From Friedmanniella sp. (GTDB lineage Bacteria > Actinomycetota > Actinomycetes > Propionibacteriales > Propionibacteriaceae), in the NCBI GenBank assembly GCA_025964935.1, contig JAOPXW010000050.1:1-12293 (forward strand): a stretch of DNA of 12,293 nucleotides, read 5' to 3'. A program made the position numbers and the translations under genes. Position 1 is the first letter of the stretch, and every line of letters starts with the position of its first letter. Shown here piece by piece: positions 6,282-12,293 of this stretch. The notes below the pieces were generated by a model, which saw nothing but the letters and a program-made list of their open reading frames with translations, did not search any database and was not told the origin of the DNA.

Positions 6282-7943
6282 GTGCGGCTGCTGAGCGCGG
6301 GGTCCGACGGGCTGCTGGTCGAGGTGGCGGACCTGGACCAGGCCCTGGCCCTGTTCAGCTCGCTGCGCGATGACCCACTGCCCGGGGTGGTCGAGCTCGT
6401 CCCGGCCGCCCGTACGGTGCTGGTCCGCTTCGACCCGGACCATACCGGTCCCGCGGCCCTGGGCCACGCGCTGCAACGGCGCCCGCTGATTGCGTCCGCC
6501 GCCGTGGACGGCGTTCTGGTCGAGGTGCCCGTGCACTACGACGGCGAGGACCTGTCCGAGGTGGCCCGGCTCTGCGGTCTGGACGAGGCCGAGGTCGTAC
6601 GCCGTCACACCGCCACCCCCTGGACGGTCGCCTTCACCGGCTTCGCCCCAGGTTTCGCCTACCTCTCCGGCGGCGACCCCGGGCTGGACGTCCCCCGTCG
6701 TTCCGAGCCGCGGACCGTCATCCCGGCCGGCTCGGTCGCCCTGGCCGGGCCGTTCTCCGGTGTCTACCCCCGGGCCAGCCCCGGCGGCTGGCAGCTGCTC
6801 GGTCGGACCTCGGTGCCGATGTGGGACCTCGAGCGGGCCGACCCCGCCCTGCTCCGACCGGGGATGCGGGTGCGGTTCGTCGACGCCGGCCCCGCCCCGA
6901 CAGGCCCGGACGAGGCCGACCGCGCCGACCGACGACCGGGCCCGGCCGCGGGCCAGACCGCGCCGGCGAGGAACCGGCTGGAGATCCTCTCCCCCGGCGC
7001 CCTGACCGTAGTCGTGGACCTCGGTCGCCCGGGGCGGGCGGCCCAGGGCGTGGCCCGCTCGGGGGCCGTGGACCGGGGCTCGCTGCGTCGGGCCAACCGG
7101 CTGGTGGGCAACCCGGCCGACCTGCCCGCCCTGGAGATCGCGGCCGGGGGGTTCCGGGTCCGGGCCTCCGGTGATCTGGTGCTGGCCGTGACCGGCGCGC
7201 CCGCCCCGTTGAGCCGGTCCGCCGTCGACGGGGCCGTGGAGGAGGAGGTCGAGCTGCCGGGGGAGACGGCCTTCGCCCTGGACGACGGCGAGGAGCTGCA
7301 GCTGGCCACCCCGGGTCGCGGTGTGCTGTCCTACCTCGCGGTGCGGGGCGGCCTGTCGGTCGGACCCGTGCTGGGAAGTGCCTCCACCGACCTGCTGGCC
7401 GGCATCGGGCCGGCTCCGCTCCGGGCCGCTGACGAGGTCGCCGTCGGCTCGGCCCGCGCCTCCTCCGTCGCGCTCGACCCGACCCCGCCCCCCGAGCTGC
7501 CCGCCTTCGACGAGGTGGTGGAGATCGACGTGCTGCCCGGTCCCCGGGACGACTGGTTCACCCCCGCGGCGCGGAAGCTCTTCGCCACCCAGGAGTGGGC
7601 CGTGACGCCGCGGTCCAACCGGGTCGGACTGCGGCTGGAGGGGGCTGAGCCGCTGGAGCGCGCCCGCGCCGGCGAGCTGCCCAGCGAGGGCACCGTGCCC
7701 GGCGCCGTCCAGATCCCGCCCAACGGGCAGCCGGTGGTCTTCACGGCGGACCACCCCGTCACCGGCGGCTACCCGGTGATCGCCTGCGTCGCCGCACACC
7801 ACCTCGACCGCCTCGGTCAGGTGCCCGTCGGGGGTCGGATCCGGTTCCGTCTGCTCGCCACCGCGAGTTCTGGCGAAGATTCGGCTCGGAGTACCGGGCC
7901 GAATCTTCTCCAGAACTCCGCTGATCCGAAAGGCCGCCCGTGA
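6282..7943 (+). CDS. pxpBC: 5-oxoprolinase subunits B and C, natural fusion
   Basis: This 553-residue protein joins two subunits that are often separate. Residues 1 to about 203 are PxpB (KipI/AHS1), with [15 protein letters not shown] (114-128), [20 protein letters not shown] (144-163) and [13 protein letters not shown] (165-177). A Pro/Ala/Asp-rich linker covers about 204-230. Residues 231 to about 525 are PxpC (KipA/AHS2), with [19 protein letters not shown] (260-278), VRGGL and LGSASTD (364-370), and the closing [20 protein letters not shown] and [10 protein letters not shown] (494-503). Residues 527 onward are an unusual tail encoded by a long hairpin (7865-7918). With PxpA it should form 5-oxoprolinase. 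Start GTG 6282 gives the standard N-terminus [15 protein letters not shown]; only a weak GAGG precedes it, so coupling to pxpA is likely. Its TGA overlaps the next GTG (GTGA). AHS1/AHS2 domains also occur in urea carboxylase, which matters given the next gene. Confidence 0.94.
   Translation: MRLLSAGSDGLLVEVADLDQALALFSSLRDDPLPGVVELVPAARTVLVRFDPDHTGPAALGHALQRRPLIASAAVDGVLVEVPVHYDGEDLSEVARLCGLDEAEVVRRHTATPWTVAFTGFAPGFAYLSGGDPGLDVPRRSEPRTVIPAGSVALAGPFSGVYPRASPGGWQLLGRTSVPMWDLERADPALLRPGMRVRFVDAGPAPTGPDEADRADRRPGPAAGQTAPARNRLEILSPGALTVVVDLGRPGRAAQGVARSGAVDRGSLRRANRLVGNPADLPALEIAAGGFRVRASGDLVLAVTGAPAPLSRSAVDGAVEEEVELPGETAFALDDGEELQLATPGRGVLSYLAVRGGLSVGPVLGSASTDLLAGIGPAPLRAADEVAVGSARASSVALDPTPPPELPAFDEVVEIDVLPGPRDDWFTPAARKLFATQEWAVTPRSNRVGLRLEGAEPLERARAGELPSEGTVPGAVQIPPNGQPVVFTADHPVTGGYPVIACVAAHHLDRLGQVPVGGRIRFRLLATASSGEDSARSTGPNLLQNSADPKGRP
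7865..7918. repeat. 54-nt near-perfect hairpin inside the 3' end of pxpBC
   Basis: Arms 7865-7885 and 7898-7918 are inverted repeats of 21 bases with one C/T mismatch (7874 against 7909). The pairing continues inward through a T/G wobble (7886/7897) and three G-C or C-G pairs to an AGTA loop at 7890-7893, for about 25 paired positions in all. No T-run follows, so it is not a standard intrinsic terminator. The 54 bases equal 18 codons, read without a stop as part of the C-terminal tail of PxpBC. The hairpin ends about 10 bases before the AAAGG ribosome binding site of the next gene. It may be an inserted palindromic element or an RNA structure tuning expression within the operon. Confidence 0.9.
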
Positions 7944-9694
7944 AGAAGGTCCTGATCGCCAACCGCGGCGAGATCGCCGTCCGGGTGGCCCGCGCCTGCG
8001 CCGACTACGGGGTGGCCTCGGTCGCGGTCTACGCCGACCCCGACGCGGACGCCCTGCACGTCCGGACGGCCACCGAGGCCTGGGGACTGGCCGGCAGCAG
8101 CCCCGCCGAGACCTACCTGAACGCCGACGCCCTGCTGCGGGCGGCCCGCGACAGTGGGGCCGACGCCGTCCACCCCGGCTACGGGTTCCTGTCCGAGAGC
8201 GCCGACTTCGCCCGTCGGGTCGAGGAAGCCGGTCTGACCTGGATCGGCCCGGCTCCGGAGACCATCGAGTCCCTGGGCGACAAGACCACCGCCCGGGCCC
8301 TGGCCCGATCCGTCGGAGCGCCGCTGGTCGCGGGCACCCCCGGGCCGGTGTCCGGGGTCGCGGAGGTCCTGGCCTTCGCCCGCGAGCACGGGCTCCCGGT
8401 GGCGATCAAGGCGGCCTTCGGGGGCGGCGGCCGGGGCATGCGGGTGGCCAGCCGGATGGACGAGGTCGCCGAGCTGTACGGCGCCGCCACCCGCGAGGCC
8501 GTGGCCGCCTTCGGTCGCGGCGAGTGCTTCGTGGAGCAGTACCTGGAGCGCCCCCGGCACGTCGAGGCCCAGATCCTCGGTGACGGCCACGGGACCGTCG
8601 TGGTGGTGGGCACCCGGGACTGCTCGGTGCAGCGGCGCAACCAGAAGCTGGTCGAGGAGGCCCCCGCCCCCTTCCTCACCGACGCCCAGGAGCAGGCCCT
8701 GCGGACAGCGGCCCACGACATCGGCGCCGCGGCCCGCTACCGCAGCGCCGGCACGGTGGAGTTCCTGGTCGGGCGCTCGGGCGTCGTCTCCTTCCTCGAG
8801 GTCAACACCCGGCTGCAGGTGGAGCACCCGGTGACCGAGGCCACCACCGGGGTCGACCTGGTCCGCCAGCAGCTGCTGGTCGCGGACGGCCGGCCGCTGG
8901 AGGTGACCAGCACCCCCGTCCCGGTGGGGCACGCCTTCGAGTTCCGCCTCAACGCCGAGGACCCGGGTCGCGGGTTCCTCCCGACGCCGGGCCCGGTCGA
9001 GCGCTTCGACCTGCCCGGCGGCCCGGGGGTCCGGGTGGACTCCGGGGTGGCCGCGGGCTCGGTGGTGCCGGGGGCGTACGACAGCCTGCTGGCCAAGCTC
9101 GTGGTGGCCGGACCCACCCGGGAGCAGGCGCTGCGGCGGGCCCGCCAGGCGCTCGCGGACCTGCGGATCGAGGGTCTGCCGACCGTCGTCGGCTTCCACC
9201 GCCGACTGGTCGAGGACCCCGCCTTCGTGGGGGACGCGGACGGCTTCGGCGTGCACACCCGCTGGATCGAGACGGAGTGCGACTGGCTCGAGGACCTCGC
9301 CCGCAAGCGACCCGCCGAGTCCGAGGGCCCCGGGGTGCTCCGGACCTGGATCGAGATCGACGGACGCCGGATGTCTCTGGCCCTGCCGGGCGACCTGGCC
9401 CTGGGCGGCGGCTCGGCGGCACCGACCGCCCGGCCGACGCCCGACGCCGCGGGGGTGGACTCCTCCGCCGTCCGCTCCCCCATCGCGGGCACCTGGGTGG
9501 CCTGGCAGGTCAACGACGGCCAGCCGGTGACAACGGGCGACCCGCTCGGCTCGATCGAGGCGATGAAGATGGAGACCACGGTCGCGGCCCACCGGGACGG
9601 CCACGTGGAGCTGCTGGTCGAGCCCGGGGCCGTCTGCGCCGAGGGCACGGTCCTGGCCCGCATCACCCCGGAGCCGGCCGCGCCGCCGGAGTGA
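7940..9694 (+). CDS. Biotin carboxylase-BCCP fusion (acyl-CoA carboxylase alpha-subunit type)
   Basis: The 584-residue protein uses ATP to carboxylate its own biotin with bicarbonate. The biotin carboxylase N-domain is [18 protein letters not shown] (2-19) and [12 protein letters not shown]-grasp follows with [12 protein letters not shown] and the catalytic block [14 protein letters not shown]. The C-terminal BCCP domain has EAMKM, with K543 as the biotinylation site. Length and sequence resemble actinobacterial AccA3, which works with separate beta subunits on acyl-CoA. Its GTG 7940 overlaps the pxpBC stop by four bases and has AAAGG six bases upstream, so it is co-translated with 5-oxoprolinase. 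No carboxyltransferase beta subunit (AccD/PccB) is in the window. Two readings are open: it supplies acyl-CoA carboxylases encoded elsewhere, or it works with the AHS1/AHS2 domains of PxpBC in a biotin-dependent carboxylation. The biochemical class is certain and the partner is not. Confidence 0.93.
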   Translation: MKKVLIANRGEIAVRVARACADYGVASVAVYADPDADALHVRTATEAWGLAGSSPAETYLNADALLRAARDSGADAVHPGYGFLSESADFARRVEEAGLTWIGPAPETIESLGDKTTARALARSVGAPLVAGTPGPVSGVAEVLAFAREHGLPVAIKAAFGGGGRGMRVASRMDEVAELYGAATREAVAAFGRGECFVEQYLERPRHVEAQILGDGHGTVVVVGTRDCSVQRRNQKLVEEAPAPFLTDAQEQALRTAAHDIGAAARYRSAGTVEFLVGRSGVVSFLEVNTRLQVEHPVTEATTGVDLVRQQLLVADGRPLEVTSTPVPVGHAFEFRLNAEDPGRGFLPTPGPVERFDLPGGPGVRVDSGVAAGSVVPGAYDSLLAKLVVAGPTREQALRRARQALADLRIEGLPTVVGFHRRLVEDPAFVGDADGFGVHTRWIETECDWLEDLARKRPAESEGPGVLRTWIEIDGRRMSLALPGDLALGGGSAAPTARPTPDAAGVDSSAVRSPIAGTWVAWQVNDGQPVTTGDPLGSIEAMKMETTVAAHRDGHVELLVEPGAVCAEGTVLARITPEPAAPPE

Positions 9695-9708
9695 GCCGGC
9701 CGGCCCCG

Positions 9709-10764
9709 ATGCCCCAGACTCGTCCCGTGACCTACCTCGGTGCCCCGCTGGACGTGACCGGACTGCCGGAGGGCTGGACCGCCCGAGCCCCCGACGAGGG
9801 GGACCTGCCCGACGTGGTGGCGCTGCTGGCCGCCGACCGCTCGCCCGGCGACAAGCCGGTGGACGTGCCCGGGGTGACCGCCAACCTGGTCGGGATGGGC
9901 TCCTGGACCCGGCGCCAGGTCGTCGTCCGCGACCCCGGCCGCCGGCTGACCGGCTGGGCGGTGGTGCACGACCGGGCCGCGGGCCGGACCAGCGTCGAGG
10001 TCGTGGTGGGGCCCGGGGACGACGCCGAACGCGCGGCCCGACCGCTGCTCGCCTGGGTCGACGCCACCGCCGCGATGGTCGCGGCGCTGCGGCACCAGCC
10101 CCGGACCCAGCTCGACGCCAACCCCCCGGCCCAGGACGTACGGCTGCAGGCCTGGCTCGCCGAGGCGGGCTACACCCAGGTCCGCCGCTGGCTGCAGATG
10201 CGGCGTTCCGTCACCCCCGCGGACCGCACCCTGGCCACCGACCCCGCACCTCGCCCCGGGGTGCACGTCCGCCGGGTCCGGGAGCACCCCAGCGGACTGC
10301 CCGTGGCCGCCGACGTCCAGACGGTCCACCAGGTCCTGGAGGAGTCCTTCGTCGACCACTTCAACTCCTACCGCGAGAGCTTCGGGGAGTTCGTGGAGCG
10401 GCTGCGCGAGGACCCGTGGCACCGCTGGGACCACTGGTGGATCGCGACCCTGGACACCGAGGACGGCCCGCAGCCCGGCGGGGTGCTGATCAGCTCGGTC
10501 TCCCCGCCCGACGCCGCCGGCCGCTACGGCAGCTACATCGACTACATCGGGGTGCACCGCCGGGCCCGGGGCCGCGGGGTGGCCAAGGCCCTGCTGCGGA
10601 CGGTGATCGCCGACACCGCCGAACGGGAGCGGCACTGGGTCGGGCTCGAGGTCGACGCCGACTCCCCCACCGGCGCCGACGGTCTGTACCTGTCCCTCGG
10701 CTGGCAGACTGAGCACGTCACCCAGTCCTGGCACCGGGACGTCCCCGCCGCACCGGTGGGCTGA
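9709..10764 (+). CDS. GNAT family N-acetyltransferase with two GNAT-like halves
   Basis: A 351-residue protein. The C-terminal half (about 185-345) is a clear GNAT domain: YIDYIGVHRRARGRGVAKALL (276-296) contains the acetyl-CoA-binding motif A (R-A-R-G-R-G-V-A), followed by LEVDADSPTGADGLYLSLGW (313-332), the usual motif B end of the fold. The N-terminal half (about 23-165) looks like a degenerate GNAT repeat with an AWLAEAGYTQVRRWLQM ending, as in two-domain acetyltransferases such as mycothiol synthase. The substrate is unknown. It lies 14 bases after the biotin carboxylase stop. ATG 9709 has no clear ribosome binding site; GTG 9691, which would overlap the previous stop as GTGA, and GTG 9727 are real alternatives. 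It probably shares the pxp transcript, but its position gives no clear functional tie. Confidence 0.8.
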   Translation: MPQTRPVTYLGAPLDVTGLPEGWTARAPDEGDLPDVVALLAADRSPGDKPVDVPGVTANLVGMGSWTRRQVVVRDPGRRLTGWAVVHDRAAGRTSVEVVVGPGDDAERAARPLLAWVDATAAMVAALRHQPRTQLDANPPAQDVRLQAWLAEAGYTQVRRWLQMRRSVTPADRTLATDPAPRPGVHVRRVREHPSGLPVAADVQTVHQVLEESFVDHFNSYRESFGEFVERLREDPWHRWDHWWIATLDTEDGPQPGGVLISSVSPPDAAGRYGSYIDYIGVHRRARGRGVAKALLRTVIADTAERERHWVGLEVDADSPTGADGLYLSLGWQTEHVTQSWHRDVPAAPVG

Positions 10765-10782
10765 CCAGAGATCGGAGTCCCG

Positions 10783-11256
10783 ATGAAGCGTGAGCTCACC
10801 CGTACGGGTCTGGCGGTGGCGGCCACCGCGGCCCTCGGCTCCCTCGCCAGCAGCGACGTCACCAGCACCTGGTACGCCCGTCTGGACAAGCCGCCGATCC
10901 AGCCACCGGGGCCGGTGTTCGGGATCGTGTGGACCACGCTCTACACCGACATCGCCGTCACCTGCGCCCTGGCGCTGGATCGGCTGCGGGAGACCGACCC
11001 GCTCGGGGCGGTCGAGTTCGAGCGCTTCCTGGCCGCCAACCTGTTCCTGAACGCGTCCTGGAGCTGGGTGTTCTTCAAGGCCCACCGGCTGCCGCCCGCG
11101 GTGCTGGTCGCCGGCGCCCTGGCCCTCAGCAGCGCGGACCTGGTGCGCCGGGTCGCCCGGGTCGACCGGCGGGCCGGGCTGGCCCTGGCCCCGTACGCGA
11201 TCTGGTGCAGCTTCGCCACGGTGCTGAGTGCGGCGCTCTGGCGGCGCAACCGCTGA
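10783..11256 (+). CDS. tspO: TspO/MBR family membrane protein
   Basis: A 157-residue protein of normal length for TspO, the bacterial homologue of the mitochondrial benzodiazepine receptor, which binds tetrapyrroles and other hydrophobic ligands in the membrane. Diagnostic blocks are TWYARLDKPPIQPPGPVFGIVWTTLY split over residues 29-54, NASWSWVFF (90-98) and LAPYAIWCSFATVLSAALWRRN (135-156). Five hydrophobic segments are expected, at about 8-22, 43-64, 83-98, 104-121 and 132-152. The family's Trp-rich ligand-binding surface is present. GGAG lies five bases before ATG 10783. It follows the GNAT gene by 18 bases and is likely co-transcribed. The physiological role in this organism cannot be told from the sequence, and there are no porphyrin genes nearby. 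Confidence 0.93.
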   Translation: MKRELTRTGLAVAATAALGSLASSDVTSTWYARLDKPPIQPPGPVFGIVWTTLYTDIAVTCALALDRLRETDPLGAVEFERFLAANLFLNASWSWVFFKAHRLPPAVLVAGALALSSADLVRRVARVDRRAGLALAPYAIWCSFATVLSAALWRRNR

Positions 11257-11324
11257 GCCTTCGACGGCTGACCGCGGCTGTCCTGCGGGCGAGATGGCCC
11301 GCCACCCCCCGGTCCACCGCCTTC

Positions 11325-11330
11325 TAGACT
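11325..11330 (+). promoter_or_regulatory. Candidate -10 element of bioY
   Basis: TAGACT, a form of the TANNNT -10 box common in actinobacteria, lies in the 122-base gap between tspO and bioY. The predicted start of transcription, near 11337, falls inside the inverted repeat at 11331-11357. No convincing -35 element is visible. The rest of the gap (11257-11324) shows nothing I can name. Confidence 0.4.
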
Positions 11331-11357
11331 GCAGCGTCTGGTGCCGCCAGACGCTGC
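11331..11357. promoter_or_regulatory. Perfect 11-bp inverted repeat upstream of bioY
   Basis: GCAGCGTCTGG (11331-11341) and its exact reverse complement CCAGACGCTGC (11347-11357) flank the five bases TGCCG. It directly follows the candidate -10 box and ends ten bases before the AAGGA ribosome binding site of bioY. It may be an operator for a biotin-responsive repressor or an RNA hairpin. There is no T-run, so a terminator for tspO is less likely. It does not resemble the TGAAC-N3-GTTCA form I recall for BioQ sites. Confidence 0.65.
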
Positions 11358-11378
11358 CCTCGGCTCGAAGGACCTTCC

Positions 11379-11978
11379 ATGGCTCGTACGTCTCCCCGCC
11401 GCCCGGCGCGCGACCTGGCGCTGATCGCCGTGTTCGCCGGGGTCGTCGCCGCACTCGGCCTCGTCCCGGCGCTCGCCGTCCCCGGCTTCGGCGTCCCGAT
11501 CACCGCCCAGACCCTGGGCGTCATGCTGGCCGGTGCCGTGCTCGGCGCCCGGCGGGGCTTCCTCTCCCTGCTGCTGTTCGTCGGGCTGGTCGCGCTGGGC
11601 CTGCCGCTGCTGGCCGGCGGCCGCGGGGGTCTGGGCGTCTTCGCCGGACCCAGCGTCGGCTTCCTCGTGGGCTTCCCGTTCGCCGCGTTCGTCACCGGGT
11701 GGCTGAGCGAGCGGCGGACCGGGCGCTACCGCCTCGGCTGGGGCATCGCCGCCGCGCTGGTCGGCGGGGTGGTCGTGGAGTACGTCTTCGGCATCGCCGG
11801 CATCGCCCTGGTCGCCCACACCTCGCTGCTCGCCGCCCTGTCCTCGACCGCGGTCTTCATCCCCGGCGACGTGGTCAAGGCCGTGTTGGCCGCCCTGGTC
11901 GCCCGCGGCGTGCACGCCGCCTACCCCGGCCTGCTCCGGCAGCCCGCCGAGCGGGACCGCACTCTCGCCTCCGCGTGA
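11379..11978 (+). CDS. bioY: Biotin transporter substrate-binding subunit BioY
   Basis: BioY is the membrane S-component of ECF-type biotin uptake. The 199-residue protein has six hydrophobic stretches and the family signatures VPITAQTLGVMLAGAVLGAR (39-58), GLPLLAGGRGGLGVFAGPS (74-92), GFLVGFPFAAF (94-104) and the late FIPGDVVKA (160-168). ATG 11379 has AAGGA six bases upstream. It has its own candidate promoter with an inverted repeat. No ATPase (BioM) or T-component (BioN) gene follows directly; the next gene is an AMP-forming ligase. BioY may therefore use a shared ECF module or act alone. Biotin supply fits the biotin carboxylase encoded 1.7 kb upstream, but a regulatory link between them is not visible. 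Confidence 0.94.
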   Translation: MARTSPRRPARDLALIAVFAGVVAALGLVPALAVPGFGVPITAQTLGVMLAGAVLGARRGFLSLLLFVGLVALGLPLLAGGRGGLGVFAGPSVGFLVGFPFAAFVTGWLSERRTGRYRLGWGIAAALVGGVVVEYVFGIAGIALVAHTSLLAALSSTAVFIPGDVVKAVLAALVARGVHAAYPGLLRQPAERDRTLASA

Positions 11979-11997
11979 GCAGCACCCGGGCCCGCCC

Positions 11998-12293
11998 GTG
12001 CTGAGCGCCGGACGGGCGGTGCTGGCCGAGTCCGACCCGGTGGCGGCGTTCCTGGCCGCCCACGCGGCGGGCGAGAGGGTCGCGCTCCCCACCTCGGGGA
12101 CCTCGACGGCTCCCCGCTCCGTGGTCCGCAGCACCGCCTCCTGGGTCGACTCGTTCGCCGGCGTGGCCGCGCTCAGCGGGCTCACCCCCGCCTCCCGGGT
12201 CTGGGTGCCGGGACCGCTGAACGCCACCATGAACCTGTTCGCCGCCGTGCACGCCCGGCACCTGGGGGCGGCTCGGGTCCCGACGCTGGCCGA
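11998..12293 (+). CDS. AMP-forming acyl-CoA ligase, short form, YhfT-like (partial)
   Basis: The first 98 residues of a protein that runs off the window. PTSGTSTAPRSVV (31-43) is the phosphate-binding A3 motif of the acyl-CoA synthetase/adenylation superfamily. It appears only about 30 residues from the start, so the protein lacks the usual long N-terminal region and resembles short MenE- or YhfT-like ligases. RVWVPGPLNATMNLFAAVHA (67-86) follows as in that group. The final Lys of the common motif is Arg here. GTG 11998 is taken as start, 20 bases after bioY, but no ribosome binding site is visible and the start is uncertain. In Bacillus subtilis the BirA-controlled yhfU-yhfT-yhfS operon has the order bioY, AMP ligase, thiolase. 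This pair matches the first two, which suggests a role in pimelate or biotin-precursor metabolism. Confidence 0.75.
   Translation, partial: MLSAGRAVLAESDPVAAFLAAHAAGERVALPTSGTSTAPRSVVRSTASWVDSFAGVAALSGLTPASRVWVPGPLNATMNLFAAVHARHLGAARVPTLA

Noticed and set aside
7865..7918. Intrinsic transcription terminator between pxpBC and the biotin carboxylase gene
   Set aside because: The stem is strong but no T-run follows, and the next gene overlaps pxpBC by four bases, so termination here would defeat the operon.
11257..11324. Terminator after tspO
   Set aside because: Only 4-bp stems could be found and there is no T-run.
8737..11454. Very long minus-strand open frames opposite the biotin carboxylase, GNAT and tspO genes
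   Set aside because: They are antisense to clear family members and have Arg/Pro/Gly-rich low-complexity translations typical of shadow frames in high-GC DNA.
1..12293. CRISPR arrays, tRNA or rRNA genes, insertion sequences, prophage or other mobile genes
   Set aside because: No repeat-spacer pattern, tRNA-like fold, transposase or integrase motif was seen; base composition and codon use look even across the window.

Overview
The window looks like chromosome from a high-GC actinobacterium, possibly of the Propionibacteriales. Third codon positions are almost all G/C, GTG and TTG starts are used, and the biotin carboxylase is of the fused AccA3 type. Genus cannot be settled from the sequence. 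Nearly all of the window is coding.

Layout. (i) 1-241 is the 3' end of a sensor histidine kinase. (ii) 262-3153, minus strand, is a three-gene operon DUF969 > DUF979 > DUF2891. The first two are membrane proteins thought to take up 5-oxoproline. (iii) 3293-4609, plus strand, is a long pyroglutamyl-peptidase-I-like protein whose catalytic Cys position appears to be Ser. (iv) 4579-5277, minus strand, is a GntR/FCD repressor overlapping the peptidase gene tail to tail. (v) 5448-9694, plus strand, is a tightly coupled operon: pxpA, a pxpB-pxpC fusion and a biotin carboxylase-BCCP fusion. A GNAT acetyltransferase and a TspO-family protein follow on the same strand. (vi) 11379-11978 is bioY, and 11998 to the end is the start of a short AMP-forming ligase, in the same order as yhfU-yhfT of Bacillus subtilis.

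How it fits together. Regions ii-v read as one 5-oxoproline (pyroglutamate) locus: predicted uptake (DUF969/DUF979), a peptidase-like protein that could release pyroglutamate, ATP-dependent ring opening to glutamate (PxpA + PxpBC), and a local regulator. The main evidence for joint control is an identical 15-base sequence, ATCGTTCAACGATCG, in both divergent intergenic regions (3211-3225 and 5374-5388). It contains the palindrome TCGTTCAACGA, which fits the TNGTNNNACNA consensus of FadR/FCD-type GntR regulators.

Points that stand out are the biotin carboxylase-BCCP gene fused by a 4-base overlap to pxpBC (together all domains of a urea-carboxylase-like enzyme), a 54-nt near-perfect hairpin lying in frame in the end of pxpBC, the Cys-to-Ser change in the peptidase, and a perfect inverted repeat at the probable bioY promoter.
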